Below are positions 1 to 5,866 of a stretch of 6,937 bases of DNA, piece by piece. The notes under the pieces are model-generated. The model did not search any database. It was not told the origin of the DNA and saw nothing but the letters and a program-made list of their open reading frames with translations. A program made the position numbers and the translations under genes. The first letter of the stretch is position 1. Every line of letters begins with the position of its first letter. The DNA is from Candidatus Thorarchaeota archaeon (GTDB taxonomy: Archaea; Asgardarchaeota; Thorarchaeia; Thorarchaeales; Thorarchaeaceae): positions 2,473,761 to 2,480,697 of the forward strand of contig CP070658.1 in NCBI GenBank assembly GCA_020355105.1, read 5' to 3'.

Positions 1-1102
1 TCAAGCCCACGATTCCGCCAATCAGTCCGATTATCACCCCTTCCAACACAAGCATTCTCTTAATCGACCTCGGTCCGAACCCCTTCGATGACAGTAGACC
101 AAACTCCCGGCGTCGGAGATTGTAACTTACGTCGCTGAGCATTGTCGAGGAATACCAAGACATGAAGATGATAGGAGCCGCTAGGCTAACGAAAGCAAGA
201 ATGAGGATTGTGGACATAAGTGACACGAAGGAGAGTGTAGGACCGACCAGATTCGTGACATCAGTGTTGAAGACAGCTGTTCTATCTTCGATTCTTGCAA
301 CTATATCATTGACCGCCGCGGAAGAGCCGCCCACGTCATATGGGTTGATGACCATATCTCTGTCAATCTGACATGCATAGCCTGTAGTCATGAACATCTG
401 GGTTCCATTCTCGTATCCATCATACCAATCGATGAATGGAAACAGGGTAGATTCCCAATCAACTAGCAAGAGGTTATAGTCACGCCAGTCACCAATCTCA
501 ATCTGGATGAACCCTAGGTTGAAGTATCGAGGAGGGTTCAGCAGGCGTGCAGTACGCTCAGGGATGTCCACAAAACCAGCAACGGTCAGATTAAGTTCAA
601 TTTCCTCAATGAATGGGAACTCTGTCGTTTGTACTCTGACAGGGAATTGCAGAATCTCACCGATAGACAGAGCGGATGCGTTCACCGAGCTTGCAACAAT
701 ATACGTTTCATTGGCACCCAGTGTTGTTGAGCCGTTGATGTATTTGACTGTACTCCACGCAGAACTTGAACGATCCAGCCCTATGACGTCAAAGGAGGTC
801 CCGGTTGTCTGGTTGTGTGTGTAGGTGACTTCGGAGTATACGTCTACTGATGACACTTCAGGCAGCCCCTGAAGAAGAGCCTCTAGCTCCGCCATTTCAG
901 AGTTCGACCAGGTGACATTGTTTGCTTGGACTCGGAGGTCATAGTCAACACCTTGAAGGGCGTTCAGCAGAGCCTCTCTGGACGTAACATCAGCAGATAC
1001 GACCATGCCTGCAAAGAAGGTCGTGGCAACAAGAACCCCGACAGTGAGCGCAAGAAAGAGTCGGTAACCTCTGACAACTCTCTTAAGCGCGTATCTGAAC
1101 AT
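1..1102 (-). CDS. FtsX/MacB-type ABC transporter permease, C-terminus cut by window edge
   Basis: Reading the minus strand from the ATG at 1102 gives 367 residues with no stop, running off the left edge. A hydrophobic segment at about residues 15-36 follows a basic N-terminus (KR, R, R), so it is a signal anchor or first membrane helix. Residues about 38-285 form a large external domain of the MacB periplasmic-core type. A second membrane helix lies at about 289-316. It is followed by a conserved cytosolic stretch with R330-R331-R332-E333-F334-G335 and S338-x-x-G341-F342, then a third helix starting near 351. This 'RRREFGLLSSKGF' element is the hallmark of FtsX-domain permeases, where it couples to the ATPase. 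The family normally has four helices, so the last part of the protein is missing. The external domain carries seven N-x-S/T sequons (N62, N97, N123, N131, N141, N171, N232), fitting an archaeal surface glycoprotein. The substrate is unknown and no ATPase partner is visible. The family call is firm; the transport role is inferred. Confidence 0.9.
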   Translation of the reverse strand, partial: MFRYALKRVVRGYRLFLALTVGVLVATTFFAGMVVSADVTSREALLNALQGVDYDLRVQANNVTWSNSEMAELEALLQGLPEVSSVDVYSEVTYTHNQTTGTSFDVIGLDRSSSAWSTVKYINGSTTLGANETYIVASSVNASALSIGEILQFPVRVQTTEFPFIEEIELNLTVAGFVDIPERTARLLNPPRYFNLGFIQIEIGDWRDYNLLLVDWESTLFPFIDWYDGYENGTQMFMTTGYACQIDRDMVINPYDVGGSSAAVNDIVARIEDRTAVFNTDVTNLVGPTLSFVSLMSTILILAFVSLAAPIIFMSWYSSTMLSDVSYNLRRREFGLLSSKGFGPRSIKRMLVLEGVIIGLIGGIVGL

Positions 1103-1139
1103 CTCTCAGACTACCCTGCTATTCCCCCAGAGTTCAATC

Positions 1140-1147
1140 AATATAAA
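1140..1147 (-). promoter_or_regulatory. Archaeal TATA box of the permease gene
   Basis: On the minus strand this reads TTTATATT, one base from the TTTATATA box A consensus. It lies about 40 nt before the ATG at 1102. Archaeal transcription usually starts about 25 nt after box A, so a start near 1118 and a leader of roughly 16 nt are expected. No strong BRE is obvious upstream and no clear Shine-Dalgarno lies between. The call rests on sequence and spacing only. Confidence 0.55.
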
Positions 1148-1204
1148 GTGGCTGTTCACCACAACGTCCAGAGTTGGAGCGTGTAATCAAGAGGTTTGAG
1201 AATA

Positions 1205-1285
1205 AGGTGGGCGCACCACCGTGGGCAACATGACACTTGCCGCGCCACCACCTAATGATTTGTGCGTCATGTTCCATAGAGCCCA
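1205..1285. repeat. Overlapping inverted repeats able to form competing hairpins
   Basis: Three pairings share the same bases. AGGTGG-GCGC (1205-1214) can pair with GCGC (1242-1245) and CCACCT (1248-1253), around an inner GGCAA/TTGCC stem (1224-1228 with 1237-1241). GGTGG (1206-1210) can instead pair with CCACC (1216-1220) across a 5-nt loop. TGGGC-AACATGAC (1222-1234) can pair with GTCATGTT (1266-1273) and GCCCA (1281-1285), leaving a 7-nt bulge. These cannot all form at once, which is what an RNA switch or a multi-site protein target looks like. The strand transcribed is unknown and no known RNA family is recognised. Confidence 0.45.
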
Positions 1286-1304
1286 TTTTTGAGGCAACAT
1301 GCGA

Positions 1305-1334
1305 GGCTCGGACCGCACGCCAGAGTCCGTAGCC
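1305..1334. repeat. Hairpin-forming inverted repeat
   Basis: GGCT-CGGAC at 1305-1313 pairs with GTCCG at 1325-1329 and AGCC at 1331-1334, leaving T1330 as a single-base bulge. This is a 9-bp GC-rich stem with an 11-nt loop. It sits 20 bases after the hairpins at 1205-1285, so the whole 1205-1334 stretch could be one structured element. No run of T follows on either strand, so it does not look like a terminator. Confidence 0.45.
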
Positions 1335-1774
1335 GACCCACGCAAGATGTGCTGCGCCCTTCTTTTGGAGACAGTCACAGTCGCTAATGCTCCAACGTCA
1401 CTATCTCGCCGGTGACATTAGGGCATAAGCGAATATAACTTTAGGTGTCTGCGACAACATCCACAGAAGAATGGGAGTGATGGTCGCGGCGTCTCCATAT
1501 TCACTTCAGTAATACGACTAAATAGCATATAACAGTATCCCCCGCATTGAGCTAGGCCACAAGAATCGCGCCGGCATTATGTCCCTACCTTCTTTGTGAG
1601 GCGACCTGGCACCCGGAATTGAGTATGGCATCTAGCACAACGTTTTTCCGCCCTACGTCGCAGGAGAGAGAGTACGCCTCCCAGCGAAAGACCTTAATGT
1701 CGAAGGATGCCCAGACGCAGGACTACTTCTCGGTAGTCCACGACCACCCCACCTAGCATGCAGTAGCGAAGAAT

Positions 1775-1778
1775 GGAG
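1775..1778 (+). promoter_or_regulatory. Shine-Dalgarno site supporting the 1788 start of the PIN gene
   Basis: GGAG lies 9 nt before the ATG at 1788. An earlier in-frame ATG at 1773 overlaps this site and has no good Shine-Dalgarno of its own. The 1788 start also places the first PIN strand (MRVYLDAN) at the very N-terminus, as is usual for PIN proteins. Confidence 0.5.
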
Positions 1779-1787
1779 TCAGAAGTG

Positions 1788-3602
1788 ATGCGAGTATACC
1801 TTGATGCGAACTTCTTCATCAGTGGTTTTAGCGATCGACCAAAGGACGTCAATATAATCAAAGACGCCGCTGAGAGGGCAGGAATGGAGCTGTGGATTAC
1901 AAGGCAGGTATTTCAAGAGCTGAGATGGTACCTTCGGAGAGAAGTCGAACAGATAATCCAGATCGAAGAAACCCTCTCGAAAGACATCAAGGAACTGATA
2001 GAGAGCATCAAGAAGCCTGAGGGAGCACTGCCACAACTGAACGACATGTCCTTGATACTGGGAGCTATGCGTTCGAAGAAGTCAAAGATAGTCACAAGTG
2101 ACCTCAAACTTCTGAACACTATTCAAGACATCAAGATAGATGTTGAGGGGATTGTAGGCTCTGCGTTTGCCTTGGAACTTATGGAGTCCGTTGACGATGA
2201 GGAATTGAAGAACAGTCTCTCAGTGATAAGAGAGAGAATCTACGGTGAGGAAGTAAGGTATAGCATTGCCAGACAAGAAGCCTACGACCCAGTGACGAGG
2301 ATTCGTCTTATCGAGGAGCATGCGCTGCGTGTGATTCGGACTGTAAAGGCCCCTGCAGAGAGTCTAGATAGGAAGCTCTCCAGAGGACAACCACTCTTTG
2401 TACTAGACTTTCTCGAGGACATCAAAGCTGGCATTCCGACGATGTTTCAGGACTTTAGAGCAGGCAGATACAGCACTCTGGCCAATGAGATTGAGGCGGT
2501 CCAAAATGAGATAGAGCGTCTTCTGATAATGTCCACATTGACAAATGATGAAGAAACACATGGCAAGCTTGTGGAACATGCGTCAGACCTTACTCTGTTC
2601 CTATACTACCTAGAAATGATCTGTCACCTGTACCGAGGCAGCAGGAAGGGAGTCGAGAACGCCCTTTCCGTTTCTGAGGAAGCTTTTCGACTTCTCATGT
2701 TTGCAGCAGTGTCTGACGACGAGCTGAAAGCAGGTGTGTTCTTCGTTCGAATAGTTTTGGCTCTCATTCGAGAAGACTACGACGAGATAGACTACTACTA
2801 CAGTCTATATGACAGCATGATCAGAAGAGTCAATCTTGAGGACATGATAGAAACCTCGGAAGGGCTCTATGTCATCATGCAGGTCCTTAGAGAGTTCATG
2901 GGAGGATTCTCGCTTACAAAGAGCAAGCTTCAGTATCCGGACGCAACTCTAGCATTGCTAAACGATATTGCTAAGCACTCTCTGCAATTTGATGAACATG
3001 ACAACGCGTGGCAGCTTGTAGTCACAGCCTACAAGATAGGAGTTGCCTATGGCAAGGAAGACGGAGCGCTCGCCTCATTCCTCATGCTGTACAAGGTGTC
3101 ATCCTCGTCACACGACAGGTTCAAGCCAGCCCTCGAGAAGATTGCTGAACATGCGCTTAAGATGTTTGTCAAGAAAGGATGGGACACAGCCCAGATAACG
3201 CCGATATTGAATGAGATACAGGGTAGCATCCAGCCTGTGGAGAATATGTCGACTGAGGAGGCCGTGGAGTTGACAGACTTGCCTGAAGCACTCCACAGTT
3301 GGATGGATGTCCTGTCAATTGAGAAGATTGAGGACACCGAAATCCTTGTCGTACGCAATCAGATGCTCCAGGCTAGAGTGGGAATCGATATCAAAGAACA
3401 CATCGACCTGAAGAGCCTCAAGACGGGCCACAGAGTTGCGCTCACGAAAGGGAAATTCAGTGTAGCAAACACAAGCCCAGAGGTCATAAAGCAGTTTGCC
3501 GTGGTTCTGACCGTGACTCCGTCAGAGAACGCTGAGATCTCCTACGAGGGCGAATACGGTTTCAGCTGGCTCAAGCTTGCAGAACCAGAGCCTGAAGTAT
3601 AG
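1788..3602 (+). CDS. PIN-domain ribonuclease-like protein with long helical C-terminal extension
   Basis: This 604-residue protein starts at the ATG at 1788; an in-frame ATG at 1773 would add five residues. Residues 1 to about 130 are a PIN domain, the metal-dependent RNase fold of VapC toxins and rRNA-processing enzymes. The four expected acidic residues are visible: D6 in 'YLDAN', E44 in 'FQELRWY', D86 in 'LNDMSLI' and D105 in 'VTSDLKLL', so the site looks intact. Free-standing PIN proteins are about 130-150 residues, so some 470 residues are extra. Residues about 135-530 are strongly helical with A/L/Y periodicity (for example around 'AYKIGVAYGKEDGA'), suggesting a TPR-like solenoid. The last 60-70 residues look beta-rich. 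No antitoxin-type gene adjoins it, so a toxin role is not supported. It probably forms an operon with the membrane protein 10 nt downstream. The nuclease call is from motifs; substrate and the extension's role are unknown. Confidence 0.8.
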   Translation: MRVYLDANFFISGFSDRPKDVNIIKDAAERAGMELWITRQVFQELRWYLRREVEQIIQIEETLSKDIKELIESIKKPEGALPQLNDMSLILGAMRSKKSKIVTSDLKLLNTIQDIKIDVEGIVGSAFALELMESVDDEELKNSLSVIRERIYGEEVRYSIARQEAYDPVTRIRLIEEHALRVIRTVKAPAESLDRKLSRGQPLFVLDFLEDIKAGIPTMFQDFRAGRYSTLANEIEAVQNEIERLLIMSTLTNDEETHGKLVEHASDLTLFLYYLEMICHLYRGSRKGVENALSVSEEAFRLLMFAAVSDDELKAGVFFVRIVLALIREDYDEIDYYYSLYDSMIRRVNLEDMIETSEGLYVIMQVLREFMGGFSLTKSKLQYPDATLALLNDIAKHSLQFDEHDNAWQLVVTAYKIGVAYGKEDGALASFLMLYKVSSSSHDRFKPALEKIAEHALKMFVKKGWDTAQITPILNEIQGSIQPVENMSTEEAVELTDLPEALHSWMDVLSIEKIEDTEILVVRNQMLQARVGIDIKEHIDLKSLKTGHRVALTKGKFSVANTSPEVIKQFAVVLTVTPSENAEISYEGEYGFSWLKLAEPEPEV

Positions 3603-3612
3603 GTCTTGGCAG

Positions 3613-4044
3613 ATGGACGTGTGTGAATTGGATCCTTTTGTGCTCCTCTTGATAGCAGTGGGGGTCGTAGCGGTCTCATGGTTCAACTATATACTCAATC
3701 GTGCCCCTGGGTCCGATCCTGACGATTTCCTCATAGGTCCGGAGGGTATGCAACTGCAATGCGATTGCTTCCTCAACACGATGATTGTTGGGGGGATATT
3801 CGTTGTTGCTGTGGCTATCGCGTCGTCAGCCTTTGCTTCAAGAACCGAACTCTATCTCATCGGGATCATTGCCTACGTAGTAATCACCGCTGCCGGGATA
3901 TACGGCAGAAGGAAGAGGTACAATGATTGGAAAGAGCTTGATGGCGTTCTCCAACGTGCAGTACCGAAGACACCTCGTAGAGCCTTCGATAATGACAGAC
4001 TGGACATCTTCTTCGAGGGAGAGGATGAGGAAGACGACATCTGA
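3613..4044 (+). CDS. Small membrane protein of unknown function, three predicted helices, acidic tail
   Basis: The ATG at 3613 gives 143 residues and is preceded by AGGT (3601-3604, overlapping the stop of the PIN gene) at 8 nt spacing. A TTG start at 3577 would overlap the PIN gene by 26 nt and is less likely. Hydrophobic segments lie at about residues 9-28, 56-76 and 79-97. The loop between the first two holds an acidic patch (D35-P-D-D38) and a C50-x-C52 pair. After the third segment comes a basic stretch (R99-R-K-R102), then a soluble tail of about 40 residues ending in an acidic run (EGEDEEDD). By the positive-inside rule the tail is probably cytosolic. I recognise no family. The short gap to the PIN gene suggests co-transcription and perhaps membrane tethering of that protein, which is inference only. 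The gene ends 9 bases from the convergent cupin gene. Confidence 0.7.
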   Translation: MDVCELDPFVLLLIAVGVVAVSWFNYILNRAPGSDPDDFLIGPEGMQLQCDCFLNTMIVGGIFVVAVAIASSAFASRTELYLIGIIAYVVITAAGIYGRRKRYNDWKELDGVLQRAVPKTPRRAFDNDRLDIFFEGEDEEDDI

Positions 4045-4053
4045 AGATGCGTG

Positions 4054-4419
4054 CTACTTGGCCTCAATCTTGTCGTCTTCTAGGTTGGGCATCTTGATAG
4101 CAATGACGTCAACATGAGGACCAGTCGGAGTTTCAAACCAATGGAACTCACCTGGTTCTACAACAATAACGTCACCCTCATCCAAGTCATAAAGCGTATC
4201 TGCTACACCCATCTTGGTCTTGCCCATTATCACAAAGACTTCAGCGAGGACTCCGTGGGAATGAGGAGAAGTCTTCATTTCAGGTGGTATCCTGACTATG
4301 ATGAAGCCTGCGCTGTCCGGAGGCTCTTTGAAGACAATGTCAGCCACGTACTTCGCCCTATATCCAAGCCGCTCTTTTGATTCCGCGTCAGATGCCCTAT
4401 AGATCTCGACCATGTCCAT
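4054..4419 (-). CDS. Single-domain cupin protein
   Basis: This 121-residue protein is one cupin (double-stranded beta-barrel) domain. Motif 1 is visible as H53-S-H55-x4-E60 followed by G66, and motif 2 as G82-D83 with P89-G90-x2-H93. The expected metal ligands H53, H55, E60 and H93 are all present, so it should bind a divalent metal. Small archaeal cupins of this type are mostly uncharacterised; known relatives include dioxygenases, sugar isomerases and plain ligand-binding proteins, so no reaction can be assigned. The ATG at 4419 lacks a clear Shine-Dalgarno, and a second ATG at 4413 is possible. The gene follows a 47-codon gene on the same strand by 34 nt, and the two are probably one transcript. 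Its stop lies 9 bases from that of the convergent membrane-protein gene. Confidence 0.85.
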   Translation of the reverse strand: MDMVEIYRASDAESKERLGYRAKYVADIVFKEPPDSAGFIIVRIPPEMKTSPHSHGVLAEVFVIMGKTKMGVADTLYDLDEGDVIVVEPGEFHWFETPTGPHVDVIAIKMPNLEDDKIEAK

Positions 4420-4453
4420 CAGAATCAGTTCGTAGGGAACCGATTGAAGAACG

Positions 4454-4597
4454 TTACTCTTTGTCTACTTCATTGCGTCTATTGGAATCTTCATGCGGGT
4501 TCAATGGCGGCACCCAAGGAGGAAAGTCATCATAATCATTGAACACCTTCTCGGCAGCTCGTCTATAGAGGTGACGATTGAATCTGACATGCTTCAT
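4454..4597 (-). CDS. Small hypothetical protein, 47 residues
   Basis: A minus-strand frame from the ATG at 4597 to the TAA at 4454-4456 encodes 47 residues. It has a good Shine-Dalgarno (AGGTG, 4607-4611) at 9 nt spacing. The N-terminal half is basic (MKHVRFNRHLYRRAAEK), the middle holds aromatic and proline residues (DYDDFPPWVPP), and the end is polar and charged. Such a non-random layout is typical of small real proteins, possibly one that binds nucleic acid or a partner protein. There is no membrane segment and no cysteine. It lies 34 nt upstream of the cupin gene on the same strand, and no other gene covers this stretch. I recognise no family. The support is the ribosome site, composition and context. 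Confidence 0.6.
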   Translation of the reverse strand: MKHVRFNRHLYRRAAEKVFNDYDDFPPWVPPLNPHEDSNRRNEVDKE

Positions 4598-4718
4598 ACT
4601 TGACCACACCTAGCTATGCATTGGGAAGGATAGAGTGTTGTTCAGCGTCAACCCATATGTACACCTACAAACCACAGTAAACCCATAGCTATTTGTCCTA
4701 GAATGATGAAGTATAGGT
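4598..4718. promoter_or_regulatory. Divergent intergenic control region with inverted and direct repeats
   Basis: These 121 bases lie between the minus-strand 47-codon gene and the plus-strand pseudo-GTPase gene, so they must hold both promoters. CACACCTA (4605-4612) and TAGGTGTG (4714-4721) are a perfect 8-bp inverted repeat placed close to the two start codons. AACCCATA occurs at 4650-4657 and again at 4680-4687, exactly 30 bases apart. TAGCTAT occurs at 4611-4617 and 4686-4692. No strong archaeal TATA box is visible; ACATATG on the minus strand near 4654-4660 is a weak candidate for the leftward gene. The repeats may be operator sites, but chance cannot be excluded. Confidence 0.4.
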
Positions 4719-5852
4719 GTGATTCGTTCAAGAAAGTGTGAACCTATCCCGGGAAAGACCATTCATAAGGTTCTCGTGCTGGGTGCGGACATAGCTTTGC
4801 AGACGGGGTTCCTAAACCATGCATCTCAGGGGACTGCAGCATTTCAGCTCTATTCCACATTGGGAGTGGGGATAGGAGTTACCAGAAGCGCCTTGGAAGA
4901 CGGATGTCAAGCAGTACTCCAGCTCTGGTCGCTGCCGTTGGTTGAACGATTCAATGGAATCACTCAGACATTCATGAAAGGGCATCGTGGTGCAATCCTT
5001 GTACTGAGACCAGATGAAACTGAGATAATCGAGCAACTCTTCTCACTACTTCCTGACCATTCCCGAGAGCGTCTGATGGTCATCATCGTAGGAACTGATT
5101 CGAGTGTTGAACGGGCGCTGGCAGACATCTCCGAGGTGCTTGGAAAGGCTCCCACGGTGGCCGACACAGCGAACGTCCAAGACTGTATTGAGTTCTTTGC
5201 CCAGAGTCTCAGCGAGGATGGTGGGAGTAGGACATGTCTCCCAGTGGTCACATTGCTGGATGCCAGTGAGTGTCCACCCCAAGAACCAATTCTTGACTCT
5301 ACGTCGATGCCTCTTAGCTCTCGAGAGGAGATTGCGTACATCAAGGAGATGGCTGAATCACTGGGGGCCCCGTGTACTTCAACACATTGCATAATCGAAC
5401 TCGATGAAGGTACTGTCAAGGTCGAGCTCAGCACGGGCGAGATTAGGTTGGAGCCGGTCATCTGTCAGCACTGCCTGAAGAGCTGCGTGAGAACCCCTCG
5501 ACTTTGTATCGTTGGGATGGATTCCGGATGGTCATATGAAGACATTGGACCGAGAGCAATGCTCACCATGGCCAAGATATTCGGGCTAGTCACTGACGAT
5601 CTTCCTGAACATGTCAGAACCCAGCTTCATAGAGCGTCTCGTTGCCACAGAATAGAGCTTCCTCATGTTGAAGGACGATCCGAAGAAACGATGGAGCGAC
5701 TCAAGCGTCTGGGATACGTCAAACGGGGAAGAAGATGGACACTACTTGAGGCCGCAGGTAGGAGGGTCCTTCAAGGACGATTATCCCCAGCAGATTGTGA
5801 CGCCATCGCACGAGAATTCCTGCGAACCCAGGAAATGACTAGTGCGAGATGA
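4719..5852 (+). CDS. Ras-like pseudo-GTPase domain fused to a Cys-cluster and winged-helix-like region
   Basis: The 377-residue protein starts at a GTG. This is the only usual start before the first beta strand, since an in-frame TGA lies at 4707; no good Shine-Dalgarno is seen. Residues about 16-165 align by eye with small Ras/Rab/Arf GTPases. 'KVLVLG' is strand 1, 'YSTLGV' (45-50) matches switch I 'STIGV', 'LQLWSL' with 'ERF' (67-78) matches 'LQIWDTAGQERF', 'GAILVL' is strand 4 and 'VIIVGTD' is strand 5. The nucleotide-binding residues are lost. The P-loop GxxxxGK[ST] is G22-x4-L27-Q28-T29, the DxxG is S71-L-P-L74, and the NKxD is absent. It is therefore probably a pseudo-GTPase. Residues about 200-300 hold C249-x2-C252-x3-C256-x6-C263, a possible zinc site, with further Cys/His nearby (C219, H223, C224). 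The end (about 320-355) resembles a winged helix ('LKRLGYVKRGRRWTLLEAAGR'). It heads an operon with a LOG-like protein and a phosphatase. Fold is inferred; function is unknown. Confidence 0.7.
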   Translation: MIRSRKCEPIPGKTIHKVLVLGADIALQTGFLNHASQGTAAFQLYSTLGVGIGVTRSALEDGCQAVLQLWSLPLVERFNGITQTFMKGHRGAILVLRPDETEIIEQLFSLLPDHSRERLMVIIVGTDSSVERALADISEVLGKAPTVADTANVQDCIEFFAQSLSEDGGSRTCLPVVTLLDASECPPQEPILDSTSMPLSSREEIAYIKEMAESLGAPCTSTHCIIELDEGTVKVELSTGEIRLEPVICQHCLKSCVRTPRLCIVGMDSGWSYEDIGPRAMLTMAKIFGLVTDDLPEHVRTQLHRASRCHRIELPHVEGRSEETMERLKRLGYVKRGRRWTLLEAAGRRVLQGRLSPADCDAIAREFLRTQEMTSAR

Positions 5853-5856
5853 GGTG
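5851..5856 (+). promoter_or_regulatory. Shine-Dalgarno site deciding the LOG-like gene start at 5867
   Basis: GAGGTG is a perfect match to the archaeal anti-Shine-Dalgarno and lies 10 nt before the ATG at 5867. The earlier in-frame ATG at 5849, which overlaps the stop codon of the upstream gene, sits before this site and lacks its own. The site overlaps that TGA, so translation of the two genes may be coupled. Confidence 0.7.
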
Positions 5857-5866
5857 TGGTCCAAGG

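Larger units (their letters stand above)
1187..1772. other. Long intergenic region without a convincing gene
   Basis: About 590 bases separate the divergent permease and PIN genes. No reading frame here has both plausible composition and a recognisable domain; the longest, 63 codons on the minus strand at 1187-1378, overlaps strong inverted repeats and looks accidental. I found no tRNA T-loop, rRNA, RNase P or SRP RNA signature. The left part (1205-1334) holds several inverted repeats, described separately. The right part (about 1380-1770) shows no repeats or structure that I can support. A very weak candidate for the PIN-gene promoter is CGAAA at 1685-1689 followed by TTAAT, which loosely resembles a BRE/TATA pair. 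The region could hold an unrecognised RNA, decayed DNA or a long regulatory leader. Confidence 0.5.

Noticed and set aside
162..1186. Plus-strand reading frames opposite the permease gene (162-371, 507-824, 926-1186)
   Set aside because: The minus-strand frame is continuous for 367 codons with membrane helices and an FtsX motif; the opposite frames are short shadows without domains.
1187..1378. 63-codon minus-strand reading frame
   Set aside because: It overlaps the inverted repeats, has no clear ribosome site, shows no recognisable domain and a composition that looks random.
1510..1525. TAATACGACT followed by AAATAG resembles the phage T7 promoter
   Set aside because: Only the first ten bases match; the initiation part differs and nothing phage-like surrounds it. 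Chance or coincidental similarity is the simplest explanation.
1187..1772. tRNA, RNase P RNA or SRP RNA in the long gap
   Set aside because: No T-loop, RNase P conserved region or SRP helix 8 signature was found on either strand by eye.
1788..2180. VapC toxin of a toxin-antitoxin pair
   Set aside because: The PIN domain is part of a 604-residue protein and no small antitoxin-like gene lies directly upstream or downstream.
4964..5461. 165-codon minus-strand frame opposite the pseudo-GTPase gene
   Set aside because: It is Ser-rich and low in complexity, as antisense shadows often are, and lies wholly inside a gene with clear fold landmarks on the other strand.
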